From the NCBI RefSeq assembly GCF_963676685.1, contig NC_092346.1:49629062-49693061 (forward strand): a stretch of 64,000 nt of DNA, written 5' to 3'. Each line of letters begins with the position of its first letter. The first letter of the stretch is position 1. The position numbers were made by a program, and so were the translations under genes. This DNA is from Mytilus edulis. Lineage: Eukaryota > Mollusca > Bivalvia > Mytilida > Mytilidae. Under the pieces are notes generated by a model. That model did no database searches and had not been told where the DNA came from. It saw only the letters and a program-made list of their open reading frames with translations. Of this stretch, positions 12,851 to 26,000 are shown in pieces.

Positions 12851-13315
12851 TGAGCATCACTGATGAATCTTATGTTGACGAAACGCTTGTCTGCTGTACT
12901 AAATTATAATCCTGGTACCTTTGATAACTATTTACACCACTCATGGGTCGATGCCACTGCTGGTGGACATTTCGTCCCGGAAGGTATCACCAGCCCAGTA
13001 GTCAACACTTCGGTGTCAACATGAATATCAATGATGTGGTCATTTTTATGAATTTCCTGTTTACAAAACTTTGAATTTTTCGAAAAAAACTAAGGATTTT
13101 CTTATCCCAGGCATAGATTACGTACTTAGCCATATATTTGGCACAACTTTTTGGAATTTTGAATCTTCAATGCTCTTCAACTTTGTACTTGTTTGGCTTT
13201 ATAAATATTTTGATATGAGCGTCACTGATGAGTCTTATGTAGACGAAACACGTGTCTGGCGTACTAAATTATAATTCTGCTAGTGGTACCTTTGATAACT
13301 ATTATGACTTTGTTT
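12851..13315 (-). repeat. Family C repeat, minus strand, one full unit plus a partial unit head-to-tail
   Basis: Reverse of the unit at 1185-1540: GTTTCGTC boxes at about 12875 and 13245, GGTACCTTTGATAACTA junction words at about 12915 and 13286, CACCAGCCCAGTAGTCAACA in between. Period about 372 bp. A further fragment stands at 13745-13850 and another at 4870-4985. The 9-bp-duplication MITE at 12460 sits at one end of this copy. Confidence 0.75.
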
Positions 13316-14093
13316 AAGACCCCAAACTAATCAATGGTAACAACAGGTGTCATAATCTGTTGTTACAGGTAATCTGTTTATTGGATGGGTCTTTAATGAT
13401 TACTATATTAATTCATTCAAATAGAATCGATAGAAGGAATTTGCATATACATGTAACAACACTATGTACTGTACTTTCCTAGTGTAAGAATAATTTGTAC
13501 CTCAGCCATTGTCAGCTCAGGCCAACAGAATGTATACAAAACTTTCCCAAAAAATCGGATTGTGTCTGTTGCTAAAGTAGACCTTTATAAAACTGAATCA
13601 CCCTATACTAGTATATAAGAATCAATTGGATATAATTTGTAGAATATTCCGTATTGATTTAACCTTCCATTAATGGCCTGTTATTAATGAATGATAATTG
13701 TATATATTTAAGATTGTTTTTTGTGCATAAATTAATATTGTCATTTCTTCAACGTTGTACTTTATTTGGCCTTTTTAACATATTTTGATTCCAGCTTCAC
13801 TGATGAGTCTTTTTGTAGACGAAAATTGTGTGTCTGGCATATATATAAAATTTGAATCCTTATATCTATGATGAGTTTATTCTATCTAGAACCTCCCAAA
13901 AAAGGGACAAACCTTGTTTATACTGTCCTTTGCTTTCTGATGTTGTCCCTTTCTATTACCAGGAGGTAAAAATAACCTATTTGTAATATGGTATGTAATT
14001 TAAAAAAATTCATGGTAAATTTATTTTTTTTAGGAAAAAAAATGTAAATTAAATTCCACACTTTGATATATATATTGGAATCATTTTGATCTT
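13316..14093. other. TDP1 5' flank, presumed promoter/5' UTR region
   Basis: About 780 bp upstream of the TDP1 start with no coding signal apart from a family C fragment at 13745-13850. A TTTTTTTTAG/G acceptor-like site near 14032 would fit the end of a 5' UTR intron. I cannot identify a core promoter. Confidence 0.4.
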
Positions 14094-17000
14094 ATGTCTG
14101 CAAAGGGAGGTCATCATGTATCTGATACAGACTCGGATATTACTGTTGGACCAGAAGATAGTGACGTGACCACTGAATCACCACACAAATCACCAGTAAA
14201 TCTTCCGTCATTAAGTAAAAGAAGAAGTGAAGTTCATGAGATTTCAGAGTCTGAAGAGGAAAGTGAAGAATATTTCATTTTGAAAGGGACTTCTAAAGGG
14301 AAAGGAAAATCTTCATTATTTAACTCATTGAAATCCACATCTGAACAAAACGAATCTAAATCACTTGTTAAACAAAGTAATAAATCATCAGCAACTTTGA
14401 CTAAGCTTAAGTCACAAGAAAAGACAACAAAATCATCATCAGAATGTTTTTCAAAGTCACTAGACAACAGAACAAAGCCATCATCAGAAACTTTGACTAA
14501 GTCAATCGAGAAGAGATCAAAGCCATCATCAGAAACTTTGACTAAGTCAATAGACAAGAAGACAAAGTTGTCACCAGAAACTTTGACTAAGTCACATGAC
14601 AAGAGAACAAAACCATCATCAGAAAGTGTGACTAAGTCCTCTGAGAAAAAGACTAAGTCATTTACAGAAATAGAGAACTGGTTAGATAAGATTGATTCCA
14701 GTCCAGAGGCTGAAAAGGTTGATATTAAAAAAAGATTTGACAGTCCAGTGGAGAAAGGCAAACATTCTGATTATAAACCATCACCATCTAGTGGCTTGAA
14801 GAGAAAACAGACAGTTTTACTTGAAGAAGAAAAGAAGACAGTTAGTAGGAGGAAACCTCCTTGTCAGTATGGGTCAAAATGTTACAGGAAAAATCCATCT
14901 CATCTTCAAGAATTCAGCCATCCAGGTAATTAAATAGCAAAGTTAAAAAAAGAGGATTTGCATCAATTGCCTGTCCTATCAGGTAGTAGTAAAATTTAAC
15001 AAAAGAACATTTGTTATCATTGTACAAAAACAACCTGCTTGTTTCTTGTTCATTGTTTAGTGGTAAAAGAGCAAGGTCAGTTTGTCAGTTATATGCTGAA
15101 AGGAATAAGTCAGATTATTTGAATAATAGGTCTATGATATAGAATGGAAATACTTTTCATGATTTGATATTGCATGTTGAGCATTTTGTTTCAGGGCAGT
15201 TTTCAAAGCCACTTGTCAACTACTGATCACATTCTTGTTCGACTATAAAAATGTCTGTAAGAAATCAAATATGCTTTCTCTAAGCATGTTTAACCATTGC
15301 TATGGTTGTTACATGTACTCTAAAAGTAGAGATATTTCCCATGATCAAAATTAAACAAAATTTCAACATTTATATATTGTACAACAATAATAAATATATG
15401 CCTCTGATAGTTCACTTTTGTAATGTATAACATAAACAAAAGATATCTTAGCTTGGTTTTAGTTAAGTATCATAGAATCACATTCTTCAGGAAACATTTT
15501 GTGTTTCAGATGATAATCAACAGACATCAGGGAGTGGTAGAACCACACAAGAATCTCCACCAAGAAAAAAGCCAAAGATATCCATAACAGGTCCTCTATC
15601 TCCAGATCAAGTCTATAGTGAAGGACAACCATATAGTTTCTTCCTAACCAAAGTTCATGGTATACAAAACCAATACAACCAAGTCTTAGCAATGGATATC
15701 AAAGGTGAGAGATGATACTTACAGTAATTAATCTTATATGAATTTTTCAAGTGCCATTGGTTATTCATCTTGTACTATAGGCGATATCATGTGGTGCACA
15801 TTTACAGCATAACTGTCATACATTTCATTTACCATCATAATATAACAAAACAATATCGATGACTTAAAGTCATTAAAGTGCTGTGTGTCATATTAACTTT
15901 TATGTTTTTGTACTCCCACTCTATAAGTTCAACAGAGATGAAGGGCATCTGTTAGGCAATTAGAATATTGGTATCTTTTATATTTGGTAAATTCTTGTGT
16001 TTGAAGAATTTGTTTTCTTGTGAACAGCAATAGCTATTTATAATGCTGTTCCTTGCTCAGATTTAATTTTGTAATAATTTCATGAAAACTGCCTTTTTTA
16101 ATGAGGCAACTCTCCAACCAAAATGCAATGTGTAAAAAGTAAACAATTACAGGTCAAAGTACAGCCTTCAACAAGGAGCCTTGGCTAACACCAAACAGCA
16201 AGCTATAAAGGCCCAAAAGACTAGTGTAAAACAGTTCAAACAGGAAACCAACGTTCTAATCTACATGTATATAAAAAACAAGAAACACTTATGAACCACA
16301 TCAACAAATGACAACAACAGAATAACAGACTCCTGACTAAGGACAGGTGCATACAATAGCATACAATCATATCTACATTTGAAGTTGTAACATAGAAACT
16401 CAGAAAGGCTAATTAACATTACATTGTGCTTAAAAATAGCTGATTTCAAAACTTTTGAATGAGTTATTTTTATTAACATAATTATCTGAGTGTTTTAATT
16501 TCAGATATACTGTCACCAATTATGGGAACATTGCAAGCTTCGTGTCAGGTATGTGGTTCATACTGTTTATCTTGAAGTTATTTATAAATTTGATGGAATT
16601 CTTGTGGTTATGGTATTGTAAACATGTTAGCATTATGCCTATATACATATACCTTTATATATATATCTTTATTCTCATAAACCTTGACCTTATCGCTATT
16701 TAGACAAATCCAGAAAAATAAATAGTAACATAAACAACTTCCTCTTTGTGTCAAGTGACACAAAACCATAGGTTATCAGTCAGAAACTAAACATTTGGAA
16801 ACATTTAAATATTATGATCCAATTTTTGAAAGTGTTCACGGTGGTCCAAACATGTCTCTTGGAAAAGTTTCATGCACAATACATTGCAAAAACAGGCTCC
16901 TAGATAGCTTTAACTGGTTTGTAGCATATTGAAAAATTTGTGTAATTTCAAAACTTGTCCCGGTAGGAATAAATAACAATAAGATGTATTTTTGTTTTTG

Positions 17001-20000
17001 TAATAATTGAAATATTGCTATTTATGATTAAAGGATAAAGCATTAAGCATTATTTAAACAGTTTTATGGCTGTTAGTTTTCTTGTTTATGTTTTTCATTT
17101 GTCATTTCAAGGCCTTTAAATTGTCTTGTGGTATACATTTTGCACTTTTCTTGAAGGCTGTAGAGTTCCCTATAGTTTCTTACTTCAGCATCATTTGTTC
17201 TATGTTTAAGGGTTGTCTCATTGTCAATCCTACAACTTCTTATTTTTATATTACAAGAATTAATTGATTTGAAAAATTGCCCTCATTCACCTTATCACAC
17301 AATTTACTACCTGCTGCTGTATTTATGTAATAATTGTTATTTAGTGTATGAATTGTGATCACAAATTCAGATTTATGTTCTAATATTTGCAACTTAATGA
17401 ACAATTTAAATGCAGAGGAGAGATAATTTGACATGCAATATATAGTGATACTTCCTTTTTCAATCATATTTTAAAATCTGACTTTTTGACAAACACTCTG
17501 TCAAATAGTATATTTTATCTAGACAATTTTATAGATCTACTTGACAAGTCAGCAAAACTTATGTGACTGCAAAAGTATGAATTGTGGAATCTACTAAGTT
17601 TTTTTTCGCCAGTAATACAAGTACCAATTACACCAATTGACAAAAATAAAATTAAAAATAAGTTGAATATTTATTAATGTTGAGAGCAACAAGCTTTTTG
17701 TACAATGCAATATACAGGGATCAATGTATTTCACCGTACCTAAATAAGTACTGTGTATACCTAAATAAGTATTGTGTAAACCTAAATAAGTACTGTGTAC
17801 TTATTTTTATTTGTTTGATATCAATTTTTGTGGATTTGATGGATACCAGTATAGGTTATCCTCAAATTATAATTGCATAAATATGGATACCAGTATAGGT
17901 TATCCTCAAATTATAATTGCATAAATATGGATACCAGTATAGGTTATCCTCAAATTATAATTCATAAATATGGATACCAGTATAGGTTATCCTCAAATTA
18001 TAATTGCATAAATATGGATACCAGTATAGGTTATCCTCAAATTATAATTGCATAAATATGGATACCAGTATAGGTTATCCTCAAATTATAATTGCATAAA
18101 TATGCTTTTGCTTTATATGCTGCAGTCTATGACAAAACCAGGAAATCAAGTATCCACAAACAAACAGTTTTCACAATTCACAAAAATTGGTATCGACAAA
18201 AATAAATGAAGCCACAGTTTTGGCTCACTATTTGCCATTGAGAATATCTAAAGCTTTTAGATTTTTAAACAATGGTGAGACAAACCAATATTTTCATAAA
18301 AGTTTTAAACACTCACCTAATATTCATATATATGAATATTAAAAAAGAAATGAATAGCTTTTAATAAGTATGAATTCAAAAACAAATATTAGAAGGTGGA
18401 ATTACAACAGTTATCTTAAAGTGAGTACAATGATCTTTAAATCATGTTCTATTCATAATGACATAGCAGTAGTCATATAAGCAGTGAAGATATTGAGCTA
18501 GTTTAAGATAATGTCTCAAAATATTAAAACTTAAATGTGAAAATATATATCTATGTATAACAATAGTTGCTTGTTACAACTGTTGAAGTCATGCATGCAC
18601 TTTCTTATATTAGAATGATGAAGTATTTTTGTCTGTATCTTTATCAGTAAAAAAAATATTTGTACATTCCATATTTAGTAGCAGCACATGGTAATGTGAC
18701 AGAATATAAGTTCCCCCATAATATTTGTTCCAAAGAACTTTTAGCATATGTGTCAAAAGTTCTATTGGGAACTTTCCTTATATAATATTTTATCCAATGC
18801 TATAAGAAAATTTTCTTCACAAAGGATAAAATATTACATAAAGAAAGTTCCCAATGGAACTTTTGTCATATGCTAAAAGTTCTTTGGAATATAATTATGG
18901 ACAATGTTTTATATAAGTTCCAAAAATATTTGTTATATTATAAAAGTTCCAGGAAAATTTTTATATTTAAAAAAGCTCCAGGAATATTTGTTATATTATA
19001 AAAGTTCTAGGAATATTTGTTATATTCTGAAGATAATTAAAGTTCTAGGAATATTTGTTATATTATAAAACTTCCAGGCATATTGGAATATTGGCTATAT
19101 TATAAAGGTTCCAGGAATAGTTATCATGGTTATTAGATAATTTAATTTCTAGAAATATTTATTTTATGATCGAAGTTCTAGAATTATATATACTACAAAT
19201 TTCCAAAATTATTTCTAGCTACAAATGTATGGAAGTAAATTTCCAATAATAAAGTACAGGCATTTTCATCTGAAATTTGTGGCCAACTTCATGCTTGACT
19301 AATGTATAAGTTAAACTTTCTAAATTGGTACAGACTAATGGACCATTTAGTTTAGTTAGTCACAGTGGAGCGTGCAGTAATAAAAAAATAAAAATATATA
19401 TTCGTACCTCGTCTAGAATAAGAGCCAACATTTAAATACGTAAAAAAAATTGTATTCCTCAGACTCCATTCTTTGTATGTACTACATGAACAGGTAAATG
19501 TCATGTGAGGTGTACATTAATTAAGATCTAATCAGGTATAAAAAATCAAATGACACTCTTTTTTAAAGGAACAAATATTATGAAACCATATGATGTTTAA
19601 GTTCCAGGAAAATATCTTATGAAGGTGGAATTAATATTATGTAATGTTTGTTCTCAAAAACTTCTGTTATACAATGTTTTGTTCCAGGGGGAACAAGTAT
19701 TATGCGGAACAAATATATGTTCACAGTTACAGTTATTTCTATTTATTTTCAGTTTAATTACATGTTTGAAGTTCCATGGTTAATGAAACAGTACCCGGAA
19801 CAGTTCAGGTAATTTTGGTAATGAAGGGGAAATAACAATATCAAATCAGATTTTTCTTAATCACAATTCAATATTATTTACGCACTCCAAATTTATTTCA
19901 ATGATTGTTGTGCTCTTGTAAATAAATATACAGGCTACACTGGGCAAAACAGTAAATAATCTTCAGATCAATGAAGAACTACTGATAACCTAAAGAAGAA

Positions 20001-23000
20001 TCAGAAGAAATATATCAATAGACAAATGATAGTCAATACACATAACATCATTGGGAATATTTTTAATTTAAAAAAAAACCAACATAACGTTCTGTGCTAA
20101 ATTTTCATATCTGATTTCTTCATCAATCATCCAAGTGGCAATGGGTATCAATCTAAATAGACACCTACATGTAACAAGAAGACCTTTCGCAGAAAAAAAA
20201 GCACCAACATGACCAAGGGGAAACTATTTTAACACTGCTACATTCTGTGTGAACCTGTTTCATATCAGGAGCCTGGGGTTCAGTTGTTGTCATTTATTCA
20301 TAGTTCCTTTTTGTTCATTGTTTTGTTCATAAATCAGGCCTTTAGTTTTTGTGTTTTAATTATTTTACATTTGTCAATTTGGGACCTTTTTTGCTGGCCA
20401 TGCGATATGGGTTTTGCTCATTGCTGAAGTTTGTAGAGTGACCAATAGTTGGAAACTTCTAAATCATCCGGTCTCTGGTGGAAATTGTCTCATTGGCAAT
20501 CATACCATATCTCCTTAATTTATCTATACAGTAATCCAACAACACAATATTAAACAACATTGAATTGATAATATTACATTGGCTTATCTTGATAAGTTTT
20601 GATGGAATCTTATATGTTTAGTTGTTTAAACCTGGGAACAGTATATCTAACATAATATATATGTTCCTGTTTAAACTGACAGGAATTTTGATTGACTGCT
20701 AAAAAATATTATAATGGATCCTTATAATCTTAAGATAGAAAAATGATATGAATAGAATGGATTATTTAACTTGACATTAATGAGACCAATTCTACAATAC
20801 CTGGTACTTTAAAACCAAAAATAACACCAAGAGTGCTTATTTATACCATGTGTCTAGCTCTAAATATCTAGAGTCTAGACAAGTGAATAAATGACACTGC
20901 AATAACAGAAATATGCTTGTTACAAGTATAATTCATGGTTCTCTAACATTTGAAATGTGTTTTCAAATGGAGACTGAAATATTTGCTAACTAAGTGGATG
21001 TATCTTTTCAATTTTGCTTAATTTTAAGATACAGACACAATATTTGCCCTTGTGTGTTGAAAGCACAGAATATTGGTATTTCTATGTTTATAAAGTATTG
21101 TTTATATGTTAATGTTGCATGGACATAAGTGATTTTAAAATGAACTGCAGCAGTAAAAGTTCACCCCCATTACTGGATATCAAAAAGGTTCCTGTAAAAT
21201 TCTAAAGTGGCGCAGATTTCCAAATAACAATAAAGTCCATTTGATATTGTGGCAATAGTGGCATGTATCTTGTTTGTCATGTCAGTTCATTTAGTTCTCC
21301 ATATTCCCAACCATAGTTTTTTTGCAGTGTCAGGTAAAAATTAAAGTGTTGTTAGGTATAGACACCTGTCTTTTGGTGAAGGCTGTTTTTTTATATCTTA
21401 AATGTCTTTTGGTTATCGGTACTTTTATTGTTTATTTAATCTGAATTGACCTTTACCCCACATATTTTTCTATATACATGTAGATCAATTATTAACTCTT
21501 TTTTATTTGTTTATAAAAAATCATAACGTAAATACAAAATGAATTGGAATGTTTATTTTACAACTCAAAGTTAAAGTGTTAGATTTTGAAGCCAGTGAAT
21601 GTAGACCAACCATTACCATGCATATTTTGTTGTGTCCCTTGTGTTTTTATGTAGACTTTATCCTTTGCTGCTAATTGAAGTACAACACTTTGTGTTGCTG
21701 TCATCCATTCCGTAGATATTCCTCTGGCAGCAGCATGATTCTTTGCAGCTATTTTATCATTGTGCAGCAAGTTTGTAAAGAAGGTTTTTTCATGCAAAGC
21801 AAGTGTTGTCCATGAAAAGTAATATAGACCTTCATAAGGGGCAATAAAGTGTCCATTAGAAGTATCATATCCACTGCCAATATTAGTGACGACCGTATCA
21901 TAGATCACTTCTCCATTGAAATTTTGTATGTGCTTCTGACTTTTGACTAGAAACCCAACCATTTTATGAGTGTCTGTAATAAATGATATAATAGAATGAT
22001 ACATGAAAATTTAACAATATTGCTTATTATTGAGTAAGTTCAGATGATTTCAACAAACTGTCAGTTTTGAATTGTCATTGAAGAACTTATGGTTGTTGAC
22101 CTGAGAATGTGTAGTTTATTGTTGTTACTTTGTGCATTGTCTTATTATTTGTTGATGTCTGGTCATAAAGGGGACCTTAAATCTGATGCCATTTGTAGAG
22201 AGAGTGTCACAGTCTCTGCACATCAAGAACCCTTGCAACAACTCTGAGGGGTCTGTAGGTGGCCTGTTGCATGGCTTAATTTCTTTCCCTATTCAGTACA
22301 CCCTCAATTTCCTGTGGCAGATAAAAATTTCCTCGACCTGCAACCAAGTTGACTCTATTACTAGACATACCTGTTAATATGTTCTCGTCCTGAACAGGCA
22401 TGAAATATTTTCCACTGGACGTTAAGCAATCAACAATCAATCAATTATATTATTTGTCATCATTTTACTCTTGACGAAAGGTCCAATCATGACTTTCACG
22501 CTTACAAGAATAAATGATAAACAGTACATTGATTGTGTGTATTTTTATTGGAAAGTTTAGTTACATATATATTGTATTGATATCTCAATAGCATGAGTTC
22601 GAATCCTGGTGAAGGAAAAACAAAATTGCTTCAGCAAATTTGCAGATTTAACATTGTTGTGTTGATATTTAGAATAATTACGTATATATTTACTTACTCA
22701 AACCCTGGGATCCACATTCACATCTTCCCTCAGAACTCTCAACTAACTTGAGTTGATATTGAATACTTTTCCAAAGGTTGGCATTTTTAGCACATTGCTT
22801 GTTAGAAATAACTGTTGCTGCAAAAGTTATCCAAGCAATTATTCTGAACAGACTGAAACAGAAACACAATAATGAATTACTTTTAAAAGATGATTTTAAG
22901 AACTAGATTTTTTTTCTGATTCAATTATAGGGAATATACATGGTTTTGTTAATGTGTCAGACAGAATTTTAAAGATTAACCCTTTCATGAAAGGAATCAC

Positions 23001-26000
23001 ATTTTCATATTAAGTCCTGTTGAAAAATAATTAATCTAATCTACACAATCAGAATTAGAAATAATAGATTACCAGTATGATAATATAATTATAAATACAT
23101 GTATATATAAAGTAGATTATCATAATGACATGGAAAATTAAAGTCCAAACAAAATGGACGAACTAATAAAGAAAAGAAGCTGTCAAAGATAAAAACACTG
23201 TTCCTACCTCATAGTTTCTTCAAGGTTAAGCTGAAGGGTAAATTCAGGTTTTGAAACTGTTTTGTCCATTATGATATTTTCAGGTACTTTTATTTGATTC
23301 CATGTTATATGTAACATCTGTTTGGGACATGCAAAGTTCTCATTAGTGATATTCAATACTTCTGTAGAACTTCTGTGTCGCCGTTACGTGGAAAATTGTC
23401 ACATTTTTTGTAATTTTGAAAACAAATCTATGTGTTGTTTAGAGCACACATTTGGGAATTTAAATGGAGAAATGTAAACACACCTTTAACAGAGACACTT
23501 TTAGTTGAAAACAACTGCCAAGGTTCCTGCTAAACATGTGGCAAAGTTGAAATATTTTTTAGTTCAACTCTCCCATTTAGATTAATCAGAAGAACAACAT
23601 CATTTTAAGAAGAGAAGATATCAAAAAGTCAGTTCAGAAAAAAAAACAACTTTGAATTTAATCTTTAATACAGTGGATTCTTATATCAGTAAACAACATC
23701 TAATGAATTATTTGTAAAATTGTATGTGCAATTATTTATTGATAGCACGACAAGACAATTTACACAGCAATTAATGTATTAATTGTTTTTATGCCCTCGC
23801 AAAGGGAGCATTAGGTTTTACCCTTGTCAGTCTGTACAATTATCTGACATCAATATGTATGTACGTTCCGATGTTTGTTTCCATTCTCCAACTTAAGTTT
23901 GCATTCAACAAATGTTATGAAACTCATTACCTTAAAGTTCAGACCAAGTTTGAATTTAGGTGGTACCACTTTTACCATTCTAGAATTATGTCCCTTTAAA
24001 ACCTTCTATGCAAGCAGGTGCATCATCTGTGTCCCATGGACACATTACCCATTTATTTTAAATCTAATTATTCCAGTTTTAATTATCGGTCATTATTGGG
24101 TATATCTTAATATTTTACAGGTCTAAACCTTTACTTCTTGTACATGGTTTTACTGCTGGTAATAAAACAGCCTTGGAAATAGAAGCCACTAAATACTCCA
24201 ATATAAAATTTTGTCAGGTATGCACATTTAAGTACAGCTCTTTATAAGAACCAGGCAGCCGCAGAGTGCCATATACATGTGATATATGGGGGGTTCCAGA
24301 TTTTATCTATAATTGGACAAATAGAAGCAATAAATGAATAAAGCTCAAAAAATAATTTTGAGTGTGAAAATATGAGTGGTTGCCATGGTAACGGACACAC
24401 TATTTTTGGGTTGTGAAGCATTGCAAAATCATTAAAAAATCAGCTAAATCACCACATTTTAGAGCCTGATTATGAATAGAATCATGCATTTATCATTAAT
24501 GTTCATATGTAACATTTATACAACTTGGTTTAAGCTTCATTTTAGTGAAGATTGCATGTCAACCAAGTTTGTATATTTTTTGAAAAATTTTGCGAAAAAA
24601 TGCATATTTTCAACATTTCTGAAATTGGGATTTTTTCGAAATTTTCCAATTTTCTCAGGTGTTTTTAGAAAAAGTGCAAATGTGTACAGAATAGTTAGCA
24701 CTGTAGTAATGAAGACTGGATACTACTTTACCAAATTAAATAGAAAAATGTGTGGGATTTGTTTTAGTTTTATCACCATAGCAACCGATTTTTTCCTTGG
24801 AAACAGAGTTTTTATTTGCAGAATATTGCAGTTTTAGAGCTTAAATGTCCTGAATTGTTTTATAACCAATAAGAAAATACATAAAAACCAACTCAAACTT
24901 TAAACTACTATCGTCAAGTGTTGTTGACTTCAATTGTTACCACGGAAACACATATTATCCATAGCAACATCCACTTAAAAACTGCAAAAATAGAAATTTA
25001 TGTAAAAAAATACATCAGTAGAGGGTGTTTTTTTTTCAAATTGGAATATGGCTTCATTCTTTGCTTCACTCAAAGTCTTGTCTGGGTTTTTTTTCCTTCA
25101 GATTGTTCAATAAATGTAATATATAATGTAACATTAGGGTTGGAGGGGGGGAGGGTTTAGGGGGGTATGTTGATTTTTTAAAATGTTGCATACAAGTAGA
25201 TACTTAAAAAGATAATTACATTTGGTCGGACTTTGTTCCGAGTTCATCATCTGATTATCAATTTTTGGAAGTTAGCAGATGATGAACTTCATGGGTTTAC
25301 AATAACTGGGCCAACCTGGCTTATGGCCAGGCAAGATAGATATGGCCCTAACAATTGTAAGAAAATTCTTAATTTCTTATGGCACACACCCGTCTAAGAT
25401 GTTATTCCAGCATAAATCACAAAATTGACCTGTAACATAATATTAACAAACCAATAATAGAATCATTTGGTCAAAGCATTTCTAAACTGAAACTTAAGTG
25501 TGATGGACGGACGGATAGACAGACAGGCAAATTGAACACATTTTAAGTTGGTGGTGACTTAAAAAAAATAATAATAGTCAATTGTTGATCGCCAATATCA
25601 GAAGTCCAGTATAATGGAATCCTCTTTAAATATACATGTACCTATTAACATATCATTAATAACTCCTTTTATGTAATACTATCCTGCTATTAAAATTCAG
25701 GATCTCCAAGATAGACAAATAGAATACATCTGCTAAGTTGGAATTGTGCTAATCTCGGTAAAATAATTATGCTATTACCGGCAAGATTATCATATCAAAA
25801 TTATCAAGCAAAATAATTGTATCAATTATGAATTATGCGTCGTTCTACATACATCTCATAAGTTCAAGATTCTGATAACATTATATCTTGTTTTGTGTGT
25901 GTGTGTGTGTCAAAAGGAAGGTTGGGATTGATTTTTGGAGTGTTGGTCACAACAGTTTAGGAATTAGGGGCCAAAAAGGGCCCAAATAAGCATTTTCTTG

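Noticed and set aside
14234-14761. 175-codon open frame on the minus strand opposite TDP1 exon 1
   Set aside because: It is a shadow of the Ser/Lys repeat coding sequence; composition is the mirror of the 45-bp units and no domain is visible.
22580-22620. tRNA gene suggested by GAGTTCGAATCC
   Set aside because: No A box or cloverleaf upstream; at most a remnant of a tRNA-derived repeat.
24472-24837. 121-codon frame in the inverted-repeat arm
   Set aside because: The matching sequence in the other arm is not kept open and there is no recognisable motif.
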